Source: Polyangiaceae bacterium (lineage in GTDB: Bacteria > Myxococcota_A > Polyangia > Polyangiales > Polyangiaceae). Taken from it: 64,000 bases of DNA. The notes below the pieces were generated by a model. It did no database searches. It was not told where the DNA came from and saw only the letters and a program-made list of their open reading frames with translations. Below are positions 42,601 to 50,784 of the stretch, in pieces. How positions within the stretch are numbered: position 1 is the stretch's first letter; every line of letters begins with the position of its first letter. A program made the translations under genes and the position numbers. The stretch spans positions 4,402,001-4,466,000 of the forward strand of contig JADJRH010000011.1 in assembly GCA_016712345.1 (NCBI GenBank). Direction: 5' to 3'.

Positions 42601-43952
42601 TCAATCAGGAAGTTAACGTTCACCGTGGTTCCCATGATGACTGTAAAGTCGCCTGGGTTGCTCTTTGTCTGACTGTTGAACCCCGGTTTTTTGGCCGTCA
42701 GATAATACGTGGTGAAGTTTAGAGCGCCGCCGTTCAGGACAAGGCAATAAGAGCCGTCGGCCGCGGTCACAGTGTTCTGGAAAATGTTGGAAGGAGCATC
42801 ACCCGAGACGCTCACCGTCGCCCCGGCGCTCGGCTGGGTGACGCCGAAAGCCACTTCTTGAACGACCCCGCAGAAAGCGAGTCCGCTCAGAGTACAGACG
42901 CCGCTTTCACAGGTACCGTTGGAGCACGGTGTACCGTTTGGTGCGGGGTCGGAGATGCAGCCCGAAATGGGGTCGCAAATGTCAATTGTGCACTCATTGC
43001 CGTCGTCGCAGTCAATAGATTCACCCCCCTGACAGGTACCCGCCTGACAGGTATCCACACTTGTACAAATGTTACCGTCGTCGCAAAGAGAGCCGTCAGG
43101 TTTGGCCGGCGGCTCGCAAAGGCCTGTTTGGGGATCGCAGACTCCGTCGTCGTGGCAGTCATCGGTGGCCTCACACGTCACCGGTGCGCCGTTTCCACAC
43201 GTGAGACCGGTACATGTTTCACCGATTGTGCACGGGTCTCCATCGTCGCACAAAGCTCCGTCGGGTTTTCCAGCGCACGGACCGGTTTCGTAACAAACCT
43301 GAAGCGCGGGGCGCAGGCCGACGTTGCCGGCTTCGCTTGTAAAATAAGCGTGGAGACTGGGCGGCGATTCTTCCAGCAGCAGGCCGAAATTCGGCTCGTC
43401 GCCCGAAACCCAGCCAGCCACGAGACCAGTCAGATCCATTGTTTGGTACCCCACACCTTCCGGGTCAAACGTGCCCACGGAAGCCGGATCCCAACTGGCT
43501 GTTCCCCCGAAATTTACCCAGGAAGCGGTGGCTTCCGACCAAGGTGCCGTAATGCGGTGACCCCGCACTTCAGAATGGGTAAGATTCCAGGAGACATAAG
43601 TTGCGAACGTAGAAGAAATCACCACCGCGTCAGGTGGAATGGGGCTCAGGTCAAACTGGTAGATCGCCCAATGGTCATACGGGCTGGGCCCAGTCCAGTT
43701 GTATGGGTAGGCACCGGCTACCCAATTGCCGTTGCCCTCAGAAATGTCGCTGTCAAAAACGTCGCCCATGGCGCCGCGCTGGATGACAACACACGTCGCA
43801 TCCGGGGGCGCCGGGGGCCAGGTTGGAGCGAGAGCTTGCTGCGCTCTCGCTACCTCCTCGTCGCTTTCAGCTGTGGAGTCCATTCGATTGCCACCGACAC
43901 AGGATGTCAGTGCCAAAGCGAAGAGGAGTATCAATAGGCCCAATTGCCGCAT
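39672..43952 (-). CDS. Giant cysteine-rich multidomain surface lipoprotein
   Basis: The 1426-aa lipoprotein (lipobox LTSC, C18) has, in order, a DNRLRE-like beta domain (about 45-240), a first block of Cys repeats of the form CDDGxxCTxxDTCxxGxCxG, and a carboxypeptidase-regulatory-like domain. A beta-sandwich (about 480-720, with QNVQIRFRFQSQD) comes next, then a second longer Cys-repeat block and an acidic calcium-type DTDGDGQLDGCDDDDDNDG segment. The C-terminal alpha-toroid resembles prenyltransferase/squalene-cyclase repeats (IQCLLSSQDNDGTFG) with an inserted PPC-like domain. ATG 43952 is chosen because GGAGGT lies 7 nt before it. It is coupled to the RHS gene by ATGA. A role in surface display of the RHS protein is inferred. 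Confidence 0.82.
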   Translation of the reverse strand: MRQLGLLILLFALALTSCVGGNRMDSTAESDEEVARAQQALAPTWPPAPPDATCVVIQRGAMGDVFDSDISEGNGNWVAGAYPYNWTGPSPYDHWAIYQFDLSPIPPDAVVISSTFATYVSWNLTHSEVRGHRITAPWSEATASWVNFGGTASWDPASVGTFDPEGVGYQTMDLTGLVAGWVSGDEPNFGLLLEESPPSLHAYFTSEAGNVGLRPALQVCYETGPCAGKPDGALCDDGDPCTIGETCTGLTCGNGAPVTCEATDDCHDDGVCDPQTGLCEPPAKPDGSLCDDGNICTSVDTCQAGTCQGGESIDCDDGNECTIDICDPISGCISDPAPNGTPCSNGTCESGVCTLSGLAFCGVVQEVAFGVTQPSAGATVSVSGDAPSNIFQNTVTAADGSYCLVLNGGALNFTTYYLTAKKPGFNSQTKSNPGDFTVIMGTTVNVNFLIDQITEGTCFEDDFETNKGWVSSAPVAGVSWQNKTNIPIVPNNAVGVCVTLAPDENCVPGTAGCPLCPNVADPACIPQAGAVSNAFQGAHAYWFGNSTNGTYTGNFMAQNGTCASFNGGSGGSAVSGSLTSPLLTIPPGSALLQFRAWWEIESVDPQQFAFDQLLVQVVSGATVTTIGTLNPEIDTNGFSGQPYSSGGFDAAPVWSLYEMDLSAYAGQNVQIRFRFQSQDSLYNAFRGWMVDTVTVYGSGCTPAQCQGQPNGTACDDGNACTVGDTCQTGVCVAGAPVVCTALDQCHDVGVCNIATGSCSNPIKVDGSACDDGNGCTAGDSCQAGTCQPGGPLVCVSDDPCKDPGVCDPIAGACTPPVPKANGAACDDGNPCTTSDTCQAGTCLGANPVVCTPLDDCHLPGVCDPGSGGCTNPVKANGSSCTDGNACTQSDSCVAGVCTGTNPVVCAAAPGDCYDAGVCNPASGACSPPAPKPNGVACSDGNACTQSDSCQSGICTGSNPVICTASGPCTYPGSCDPATGACGAEVPKPDGSTCDDGNVCTPADVCLVGSCVGQTTDTDGDGQLDGCDDDDDNDGLLDPDDVYPLDPVPVADYSDAIQCLLSSQDNDGTFGPDSYRVLSTCAAVEMLGRVGEKDSAYWVAYDALWNANKVNTDQLACSASALNDATRPTDDIGRLQALAHGQADGFDPWLGIASTDIPGTGWGVASAYSADPYTTSLVLQSFLDSGAFTGETSVAFTGVISPATFAVVGSFDVPSGADSLSVGLTGEYSGNLDLYVKLGAPPTPFDFDYVTTSDRALDFISETGGVLGGTYYVAVGNPDPTITTAAYLATGYNTGDLDSATVTSGLLFLVSSQKDGGSWGLGPVNEGDPRTTCEALETLYRFGLGSLQETADGLNWALSTQLPDGSFGSLKTTVTCHQMLVYAGSAAGPQKDAYDFIVGQQAAGGCYEDPLATALSIEILSQMRRAQ

Positions 43953-44377
43953 GTCCATACCTCCGCAAACGCCCCCATGAACGACACCAGCCACTCAGCC
44001 ATGACAAAAACAGCGAACGCCGGCGGTACTACCGCGCGCGCGAACGGCGAAAACACCCGCCGAATGGCACTCACCCTCGTTTGGCGAGTGCCGCCTTCGA
44101 CACCTGGGAACGCCAGCAATAAAGCACTTGGCCCAGAACCGCGAGGCGCGTTGTCGCGCGGCGCGGTCCCTCATGTGTGCGTCTAGGCTAACGGGCGAAA
44201 AAGAACATTGGCAAGTGTAATTTCTGCAATGGGTAGAAAAATGTCCGATCGCTGGAAAATGCTTGCAATCATCTATCCCATGGGAAAAGCTGAATTGACG
44301 CATTCGTACATATAACGCAGCGCACACAATGCTCTGCGCCATGGGAATGGCCGCCCCCCGCTGTCAGGTGCGCTGGT
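43953..44377. other. Intergenic region with one hairpin
   Basis: This 425-bp gap lies between the fibrinogen-domain gene and the giant lipoprotein gene, both on the minus strand. It holds the 7-bp dyad GGCACTC/GAGTGCC (44066-44092, 13-nt loop) and an AT-rich stretch at 44210-44290 that could carry the promoter of the lipoprotein-RHS operon. No clear -35/-10 pair is found, and no gene. Confidence 0.4.
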
Positions 44378-45754
44378 TTATTTTACCCAAATAGCGCCGT
44401 AAGGATAGTGCTCAGCTCCGGCGCCTACCCAATACGCTTCTGTCGTTACACCGGGAAGAATATTGGTGTTGGTGCTTCCCCAAAAGCTGCCGCTCCAACA
44501 AGCGCCATACCACCAGGCAAAGCCGTGGACCTTGGCGCAGTCGTCCGCTGCGGACTTGTCGTTATCCTGATCGGAAGCACTGATCGCCAATTGTTGGGCG
44601 GAAGCATCTGTTTTTAGGCCGGGGTCGACCTGAGAGCCGATGGTGATCCCGCCCGCACCAAGCGCCATTTTATACTTGGGCATGATAAACGAAAAAGCGT
44701 AGATGGCTTGACGGGTAGGCGACGACGAGTTGACTCCCACCTCCATACGCAGTTGAGAACCGAGCGCCATCCAATGTTTCAAGCCCAAAAATAAGTCAAA
44801 CTGGGTGAGATTGGCACCGAATGTCCCCATCACATTAACGGCATTTTCAACTTCAGAAATGTTTGGATTTGGATTTGGAACAGCGGCGTTGTTTTGTAAT
44901 ACCAACGTCCACCCACCGGTGCCTGCCACCATATCGCAATAGACGTCGATCGGCGTATTGATGAGCAAGCCGTCGGGATCAACGGTGTACACACCGTCGA
45001 CCGCACCGGGCTTTTCGCTATAAATGGCGTCGCACGACTTGGGTGTACACACGGTGGGTTTGTTGATCCCATCCGGGTTGGAGCAGGCGTACCCTTGTGC
45101 AGCCTTGCAATTGTCAGCGCATCCGTCACCGGCAATAGGCGACCCCACATCACACTCTTCACCGTCATCCAGCGTGCCGTCCCCGCACGAGACGTAACAG
45201 GTGCTCGGGCTCAACATGTCACATTCATACCCGGGCTCTACTGCACACGACGGTCCGCACCCGTCGCCACCCATGGTGTTTCCGTCGTCGCAGTCTTCGT
45301 CGCCGGCCAAGATGCCGTTTCCACATTTGCTGACAACGCATCCCTCGTCGCAGCCGTCACCGTTTGTTGAGTTGCCGTCGTCGCACTCTTCCGTGCCGGT
45401 CTTAATGTCGTTTCCGCAACCGGTAACTGTGCAGTTTGAATCGCAGCCGTCGCCGTCGACTTTGTCACCGTCGTCACACTCTTCCCCCGATTCCTGCGTT
45501 CCGTTGCCGCAGGGATCGGGCATGCCACCCGTTCCACCCGTTGTGGAAGTGGATGAGGTGGTGGTTGCGCCGGTGCCGCCCGTTCCACCCGTGCCGCCGG
45601 TACCGCCCGTTGTAGACGTTTCACACGTGAGTAGAAAGCCACATTCTGAACCGCGTGTGCAGCCGCTCCCCACCCATAACGTGGCAGGCAAAATCAAGCC
45701 GATGTTCAACCAACCGCGAGCGGACAAAGTGCCCAACCAACTTGATGCGCGCAT
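44378..45754 (-). CDS. Lipoprotein with myxobacterial Cys repeats and a fibrinogen-like C-terminal domain
   Basis: The 458-aa protein has a signal with lipobox GSGC (C32), a Gly/Thr-rich linker of GGT units (about 46-76), and four to five cysteine repeats of the DUF4215/Myxococcus type (CGNGTQESGEECDDGDKVDG and variants) up to about 230. A fibrinogen-C-like domain follows: SCDAIYSEKPGAVDGVYTVD, PIDVYCDMVAGTGGWTLVLQ, and near the end AWWYGACWSGSFWGSTN. In animals such domains bind sugars or acetylated ligands; a surface-adhesin or ligand-binding role is inferred. It follows the TPR/PEGA gene by 15 bp and is probably co-transcribed with it. GGTGAG precedes the start. Confidence 0.82.
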   Translation of the reverse strand: MRASSWLGTLSARGWLNIGLILPATLWVGSGCTRGSECGFLLTCETSTTGGTGGTGGTGGTGATTTSSTSTTGGTGGMPDPCGNGTQESGEECDDGDKVDGDGCDSNCTVTGCGNDIKTGTEECDDGNSTNGDGCDEGCVVSKCGNGILAGDEDCDDGNTMGGDGCGPSCAVEPGYECDMLSPSTCYVSCGDGTLDDGEECDVGSPIAGDGCADNCKAAQGYACSNPDGINKPTVCTPKSCDAIYSEKPGAVDGVYTVDPDGLLINTPIDVYCDMVAGTGGWTLVLQNNAAVPNPNPNISEVENAVNVMGTFGANLTQFDLFLGLKHWMALGSQLRMEVGVNSSSPTRQAIYAFSFIMPKYKMALGAGGITIGSQVDPGLKTDASAQQLAISASDQDNDKSAADDCAKVHGFAWWYGACWSGSFWGSTNTNILPGVTTEAYWVGAGAEHYPYGAIWVK

Positions 45755-45769
45755 AAGCTAGCTCACCTG

Positions 45770-46912
45770 TCAAAACGAACCTGACACAACCAAACCTGAC
45801 TGAGAGGGTGAAACCACCGGAATCACCCGCGCGGTGAGGGCCGTTTTTGACCCCACCGCGCCTGACTGTACAGGCCAGAAGTAATACGCCAAGCCGGCCC
45901 CAAGAGCAGCCACACCCACGCCAAAGGCCACAAATGACGCCGTTCCTGTAGCGTCTGAAATCGCTCCGGCGTCTTTGAGTTTGGAGCAGTCGGCCTGGGG
46001 AGTTGACCCACCGCACGAACCGCCGCTCTTTAGAATAGAATCGCGGACCGATCGAGCTTCACCAAACTTGGACTCCGATACTCCCAAAAGCGCCACCCCC
46101 GCTATAATCGCGCCGACGCCCACTCCGCCGAGGATATAAGCGGGTGTTCTGTCGCGTCCGGTCAGCACAATGTCAGCCGTGACGGCTCCACCTTTGGGGG
46201 CCATGACTGTTGTTGAACGACCCTCAAAGCCTTCTTTTTCTGCGGTGACAACAATGGAACCCGGATTGACAAACACCGTTTCTGAAAGGGGAGAACCGCC
46301 GAGCACCCACCTGTCAATTCTAACCGTTGCGCCGGGCAGGTTGACCGTAACTCGAAGCTCTGCCACTTCTTGTCGAGCTTTGGCAAACGCGTCGGCAATA
46401 GACTTTTGTGTACTCCCCAACTCGCTGGGAGGTAGATTTTTTTTGGCAAACGACAAGTGTTCGGCGGCGTCGCGAAATCTACCCAGCTGCAATTCTGCTG
46501 TTCCAAGCGCGGCGGCAACGTCGTAGGTTTTTGTTTTTGCCCATACCTTGGTTAACATCTCGGCCGCTTCTGCAAACTTACCCTCGTCCATTGCAGCCGT
46601 ACCCATGTCAAACAACATGGTGGCTTCATCAATGGGCTCGTTGGATGTTGGACCGGGCGGCATTGCAGGGGGCGCATCTTCCCCAACCAACTCTCCCGAC
46701 GCCGTGGGTGCTGCGGTAGCCGCAACCGTGGGCGTTGGAGCGGGCGGCGTTGCCACTGCCGTGGGCGCGGCGGTGGGTTTGGAAGTTGCCGCTGTGGTGG
46801 GTGCAGGCTTGGGAGGATCCCCCGCGTGACTCGGCGAGGAGATAAAACCGGCCAATGCCAGCGCAGCGGCGAGCGGCACACGCAACCTTCGAGCGTTCGG
46901 CGCGACAAACAT
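45770..46912 (-). CDS. TPR and PEGA-domain envelope protein
   Basis: A signal peptide (to about residue 30, SPSHA) leads into a Pro/Thr/Ala linker to about 90. TPR-like helices follow (MLFDMGTAAMDEGKFAEAAE and DVAAALGTAELQLGRFRDAA). A PEGA domain (about 180-245, with VTVNLPGATVRIDRWVLGG) and two membrane-like glycine-rich helices (YILGGVGVGAIIAGVALLG and VAFGVGVAALGAGLAYYFW) complete it. Length is 380 aa. This architecture is common in myxobacteria and is thought to act as a periplasmic scaffold; the partner is unknown. It starts 53 bp after the methyltransferase stop and may be in the same transcript. Confidence 0.82.
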   Translation of the reverse strand: MFVAPNARRLRVPLAAALALAGFISSPSHAGDPPKPAPTTAATSKPTAAPTAVATPPAPTPTVAATAAPTASGELVGEDAPPAMPPGPTSNEPIDEATMLFDMGTAAMDEGKFAEAAEMLTKVWAKTKTYDVAAALGTAELQLGRFRDAAEHLSFAKKNLPPSELGSTQKSIADAFAKARQEVAELRVTVNLPGATVRIDRWVLGGSPLSETVFVNPGSIVVTAEKEGFEGRSTTVMAPKGGAVTADIVLTGRDRTPAYILGGVGVGAIIAGVALLGVSESKFGEARSVRDSILKSGGSCGGSTPQADCSKLKDAGAISDATGTASFVAFGVGVAALGAGLAYYFWPVQSGAVGSKTALTARVIPVVSPSQSGLVVSGSF

Positions 46913-46965
46913 GCGAGCGCGAGCCTACTCCGATCTTTTTCGGCCCACAACAGCGCACCACTCTT

Positions 46966-47643
46966 TCAGCGCAACTCCCTTTTTTTGCCGCGGATGACGA
47001 GGAGGGGAAGCGCGGAAAGCGCCCCCACCGATACCTCCGCAAACGGAGAGTCTGAAAACATCCGCTGTGCCTCATCGCGGTCAAAACTGGCGGCACCTGC
47101 AACTGTTCGAAACATTGCCCACGTTGCCGGCCAAGGGATGTACTTGAGCGGCCCGCCGCGCGCGAGACCGCGAACAGCACTGTTTGAGGCGCGTCTGTCA
47201 AGTTCCATTGCGAGAATAAAGCCGCCGGGTTTGAGCACTCGAAAGATCTCCCGCAGACCTTTTGCCCTGTCGGGCCAGTGCTTCATTGAATCGATTGTGT
47301 ACACAGCGTCAAACTGTTCATCTGAAAAGGGCAGATTGAGTGCATCACCCACGGCAAACGAAACGCGCGTTTGACCCATTTTTTTTGCGCGGCGTTCAGC
47401 CTCTTGGATCATTGCGGGTGCGAGATCAATACCGTCCACAAAGAGACCCGGGGCACTTCGCGCAAGCGCGGCGGCGCCTTGCCCGGGGCCACACCCCACA
47501 TCAAGAACGCGCCCATTTCTTACCATCTGGGCGATCTCCGACGTAAGCTGTGTGTACACGTCATCCCGCCCGTACGCAACGAGCGCGTGGCAGGCCAAAC
47601 CAAGCCACGAGTCCCAGAGTAAATTCAGGTCGAGCTTGCGCAT
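46966..47643 (-). CDS. SAM-dependent class I methyltransferase
   Basis: The 226-aa enzyme has motif I RVLDVGCGPGQGAAAL (about 45-60), the acidic end of strand 2 in GIDLAPAMIQEAERR, GDALNLPFSDEQFDAVYTID, and LREIFRVLKPGGFILAMEL. These are typical of small-molecule methyltransferases related to UbiE/Coq5. The start ATG 47643 lies 4 nt after the radical SAM stop; the longer upstream frame is inside that gene and rejected. The order FAD monooxygenase, radical SAM, methyltransferase with overlaps suggests all three act on one small molecule. The substrate is unknown. Confidence 0.85.
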   Translation of the reverse strand: MRKLDLNLLWDSWLGLACHALVAYGRDDVYTQLTSEIAQMVRNGRVLDVGCGPGQGAAALARSAPGLFVDGIDLAPAMIQEAERRAKKMGQTRVSFAVGDALNLPFSDEQFDAVYTIDSMKHWPDRAKGLREIFRVLKPGGFILAMELDRRASNSAVRGLARGGPLKYIPWPATWAMFRTVAGAASFDRDEAQRMFSDSPFAEVSVGALSALPLLVIRGKKRELR

Positions 47644-47647
47644 TGTT

Positions 47648-49063
47648 TCAGATGACGGGGAGCGAAAGAGGGAGTTTGGCAGCGCTTCGGAGCCGGGCGT
47701 TGCGCCGTTCTGAAACAGCCCTTTGAATGACGGGCATGTAAAATACGCCATCTCCCTGGACAACATACTCAGAACCATTTCGCGCGAGCCATCCGATCTG
47801 TTCAAGCGCCGAGAGCGGACCGCCGAAATCAGCGAGGAGATCTCTACCCACGGCGTTTCGATACCCTTCGGCGGTAAGAAATGGAGTTCCCTCCAGCCCC
47901 TTGAGCACATAAAGCAATGACAGATCCACATCTGAAAAAGTGAACCCATCGGCAATGGGTAGGTGGCCCTTTTGCACGCGCTCCGCGTAGGTATCAAGCG
48001 ACGCCACGTTTCGAAATGTCGCACCGGGTGAACGTGGTGTGCCGGCAAAAAGCGAGTTGGCTCCATACCCCACCCCCAATCTGTCGTAGCCGAGAATCTC
48101 CCTGTAGAAGCGAAGGTATTGCACTTCATCCGGCCCGCGTTGCGGGTTTTTCAGGGCGTAGTCGGTATAACTCGTTCCGCGATAACCGTTTTGGAGTAGA
48201 AAATTTCTACCATTTAGAAATGCGCGTTTTGTGTCTTCTGTGGAAGCGAGCGCGTCCCGCGCATCTGAAAAAGAAGACTGACCGGCGAGGGTAAGGGGGT
48301 GGACAACAATGCTCTCCGGTTGATGTGGCAAGAGCACCGAAACATCGCGCGCGATTCCATCTTCAGGTTGCTCAAACCAACCACATATCAGATCGACGTT
48401 GACAACCATGCCCCGCGCGTGGGCACCTTCGATACTGTCGTGCACGTGGCGCACAGTATTGCGCCTTCCACTGTAGCGAAGAAGGTTGTCATCAAGCTGC
48501 TGAGCACCCACGCTCACGCGGGTAACACCCGCCTCGGCCATGGCCGCGAGGCGGTCTTCGTGAAAGAGTTGAGGCACACCTTCAAGCGTGACCTCTGCCC
48601 CGGGTGCCACGCGAAAACGTTCTTTGATCCAACCAAAAAGAAGCCCATATTCCGGCGCCCGAAGAACGTTGGGTGTCCCTCCGCCAATGTACACACAGGC
48701 CAGCTCTTCACCCTGAAAAACCTGAGCGTATAGGTCCAGTTCGGCACGCAGGACTTCCAAGTAATTTCGAACCGCCGCATAACTTGTCATGTCTTCACGC
48801 GCGAACAGACAAAAGCCACACGCGGGTGGATCGGTTGGGGGGCAAAACGGAATGTGGATGTATAAAAAGAGGGGGCGATCAGGCCTGCGGAGGTGTTTCA
48901 CATCGTGCGGTGTGAGCGCCATAGGCTTGAAAAACCGGGGCGAGGGGTGCCCGTATTGAATTTTGGTGCCCGGTTGTTCTTTGAGGTGCGTTTCAATGTA
49001 CTTTCGCGTGGACTCGGCGTCCATGTTGTCTTCAAATCGCACGGTGGGTTGAAACACGTTCAT
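47648..49063 (-). CDS. HemN-like radical SAM protein with a CX7CX2C cluster motif
   Basis: The 471-aa protein has the HemN-type opening LFLYIHIPFC. The cluster cysteines are C74, C82 and C85 (CPPTDPPACGFC), a CX7CX2C spacing instead of the canonical CX3CX2C. VYIGGGTPNVL, VSVGAQQLDDNLLRYSGR and NVDLICGWFEQ are the HemN core elements, and the C-terminal HemN domain follows (LGVGYGANSLF). HemN-like proteins include coproporphyrinogen dehydrogenase and class C radical SAM methylases and cyclopropanases in natural-product pathways. Heme synthesis is unlikely because the neighbours are a monooxygenase and a methyltransferase. Its start overlaps the monooxygenase stop (ATGA). Confidence 0.85.
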   Translation of the reverse strand: MNVFQPTVRFEDNMDAESTRKYIETHLKEQPGTKIQYGHPSPRFFKPMALTPHDVKHLRRPDRPLFLYIHIPFCPPTDPPACGFCLFAREDMTSYAAVRNYLEVLRAELDLYAQVFQGEELACVYIGGGTPNVLRAPEYGLLFGWIKERFRVAPGAEVTLEGVPQLFHEDRLAAMAEAGVTRVSVGAQQLDDNLLRYSGRRNTVRHVHDSIEGAHARGMVVNVDLICGWFEQPEDGIARDVSVLLPHQPESIVVHPLTLAGQSSFSDARDALASTEDTKRAFLNGRNFLLQNGYRGTSYTDYALKNPQRGPDEVQYLRFYREILGYDRLGVGYGANSLFAGTPRSPGATFRNVASLDTYAERVQKGHLPIADGFTFSDVDLSLLYVLKGLEGTPFLTAEGYRNAVGRDLLADFGGPLSALEQIGWLARNGSEYVVQGDGVFYMPVIQRAVSERRNARLRSAAKLPLSLPVI

Positions 49064-50772
49064 TTGGCACCTGCCTTTGCGCCGACAACGCGCTCAAGAC
49101 ACCGGGTTATCAACGTTTCGTCAGGCGGCTCGGCAACGCCCGCAACATAGGTGTCGGGTCGCACCACAAACAGGGTAGGTTTGTTTGCGCCATACGCTTG
49201 GTGAATTTGACCTCTCAGGTCGTGAACAAAAAGCGGGTCTTGGGAAGGTGGCAAGGTTCGCGTCACAACGCGTACATTCACAGGGGCGGGGGCGAGTTTG
49301 GCCAAACGGACAAGCTCGGAGATGAGGCGTTGCTCTTTTTGAATGGGCAACATTGACAAGAAAAGAAGCGCCGTATGATGGCCCGATTCAGCCGACAAAA
49401 GCGGCCTTTTTGGTGCGACCTCCATGTCAGGCGCGCGTTCACCGGCGGTGGGTGCACCGGGCCGGCGAACGCGTGAAAATCCGTGATCGATAAAAGTGAG
49501 GGGCAGCTTTAAAAAGTTTTGAGTGCCCACCACCGGACTTGTTCGGTATGCCACCCCGAGGGCACTGCATGTCATCGCGGCGTGGTTGCGAGAAACTTCA
49601 AAGCGGGAGAGAAGGCTCACCGCGGCGTTGCGCGCCCGGGTAACAATACCGTTTGAAACGCGTGAAACGCGGTGAATAAAATCGGTTTGGTAGAGCGTTG
49701 CACGGGCCACCGGGCGACGCTCCAATTCATAACTGTCGAGCAGTGATTCGCTCGCAAGGCGACGACAGGCGAGAGCGAGCTTCCATGCCAGGTTAAACGC
49801 ATCTTGTATACCCAGGTTCATCCCTTGACCAAGGAGCGGACTGCACGCGTGGGCGGCATCACCTGCGAGCAGAACGGGCCCTTTTCGAAAGTGTTTCGCA
49901 AGCCGCCTGTGAATGCGAAATGCACTGACAAACGTGGGCGCTTCCATTGTACCAATGCCACCCGTGCGTTTGTGAAACAACGACTCTACCATTTCAAACG
50001 GCGGTTCTCCCGAAGTGTTGAGAGGCAGGTCGCAAAGCACTCGACCGCGCCGCGGTCCGCCGGGAAGTGCAACGGCGTTAAAAAACCCGTCCGGCGTCAT
50101 AAAAAGATGCACCTCATTGTTGGCGAGGGGCCAGGCGAGATCGACATCGGCAACCGCGTAGCGCTCCGGGTAGGTTACCCCTTCAAACTCAATTCCAACC
50201 GCTTTGCGAACTTCGGAGTGTACACCGTCACACCCCACAACGTATTGGCAATTCACCCGCTCTGTTTTACCCTTCGATTCAAGCGTTACTGTTGCCCCAT
50301 TGGGTAGAATAGAAACACTGTCCACGCGCGTGGACCGCTCAATTTCTCCGCCCGCGGCCCTGAATCGCTGGGTAAGAATTTCTTCGGTGTCGCGCTGGGG
50401 CACCGCCACGGTAAATGGGAAAGGAGACTTGAGGGCTTCAAAGTCGAGCCGACTTACCACCCTCCCCCCGGCAAACGCGTTAAACGCTCGAACGGTTCTA
50501 CCCTTTTCAACAAGCGGCGAAGCGGCATCGAGCCTGTGGAGCAATTCCAACGTTCGGGAGTGAATGTCGGTGGCCCGCGACGATTCAGACGGCTTTTCAG
50601 CTTTGTCCACAACACGGCACCCCACGCCGATGCGAAGGAGTTCACACGCCAGGGTTAACCCGGTGGGCCCCGCGCCGACAATCAACACGTCGGTATCACG
50701 CTTCTCTGCGCGTACGGCCCTGACTCCACTCGGAACCACATGTTGTGTGTTTTGGGTTGCGTTTGTCATCAT
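49060..50772 (-). CDS. FAD-dependent aromatic-hydroxylase-type monooxygenase
   Basis: The 570-aa flavoprotein belongs to the group A hydroxylases (PheA/TfdB/polyketide hydroxylase type). The FAD loop VLIVGAGPTGLTLACEL is at about 29-45. The second signature is YVVGCDGVHSEVRKAVGIEF, and the ribityl-binding LLAGDAAHACSPLLGQGMN lies near 300. A thioredoxin-like C-terminal domain (about 440-570) ends in TLFVVRPDTYVAGV. It would hydroxylate an activated aromatic or polyketide ring using NAD(P)H. It starts 12 bp after the preceding gene and overlaps the radical SAM gene by 4 bp, a clear operon. Confidence 0.88.
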   Translation of the reverse strand: MMTNATQNTQHVVPSGVRAVRAEKRDTDVLIVGAGPTGLTLACELLRIGVGCRVVDKAEKPSESSRATDIHSRTLELLHRLDAASPLVEKGRTVRAFNAFAGGRVVSRLDFEALKSPFPFTVAVPQRDTEEILTQRFRAAGGEIERSTRVDSVSILPNGATVTLESKGKTERVNCQYVVGCDGVHSEVRKAVGIEFEGVTYPERYAVADVDLAWPLANNEVHLFMTPDGFFNAVALPGGPRRGRVLCDLPLNTSGEPPFEMVESLFHKRTGGIGTMEAPTFVSAFRIHRRLAKHFRKGPVLLAGDAAHACSPLLGQGMNLGIQDAFNLAWKLALACRRLASESLLDSYELERRPVARATLYQTDFIHRVSRVSNGIVTRARNAAVSLLSRFEVSRNHAAMTCSALGVAYRTSPVVGTQNFLKLPLTFIDHGFSRVRRPGAPTAGERAPDMEVAPKRPLLSAESGHHTALLFLSMLPIQKEQRLISELVRLAKLAPAPVNVRVVTRTLPPSQDPLFVHDLRGQIHQAYGANKPTLFVVRPDTYVAGVAEPPDETLITRCLERVVGAKAGAK

Positions 50773-50784
50773 TGTGCACCCCCA

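Noticed and set aside
40900..43300. CRISPR-like array of regularly spaced repeats
   Set aside because: The repeats encode the CDDGxxC protein motif, vary in sequence and spacing, and lie inside one open frame. They are protein repeats, not a CRISPR.
47648..49063. Coproporphyrinogen III dehydrogenase (hemN) for heme synthesis
   Set aside because: The cluster motif spacing is atypical and the operon partners are a hydroxylase and a methyltransferase. HemN-like fits, but a heme role is not supported.
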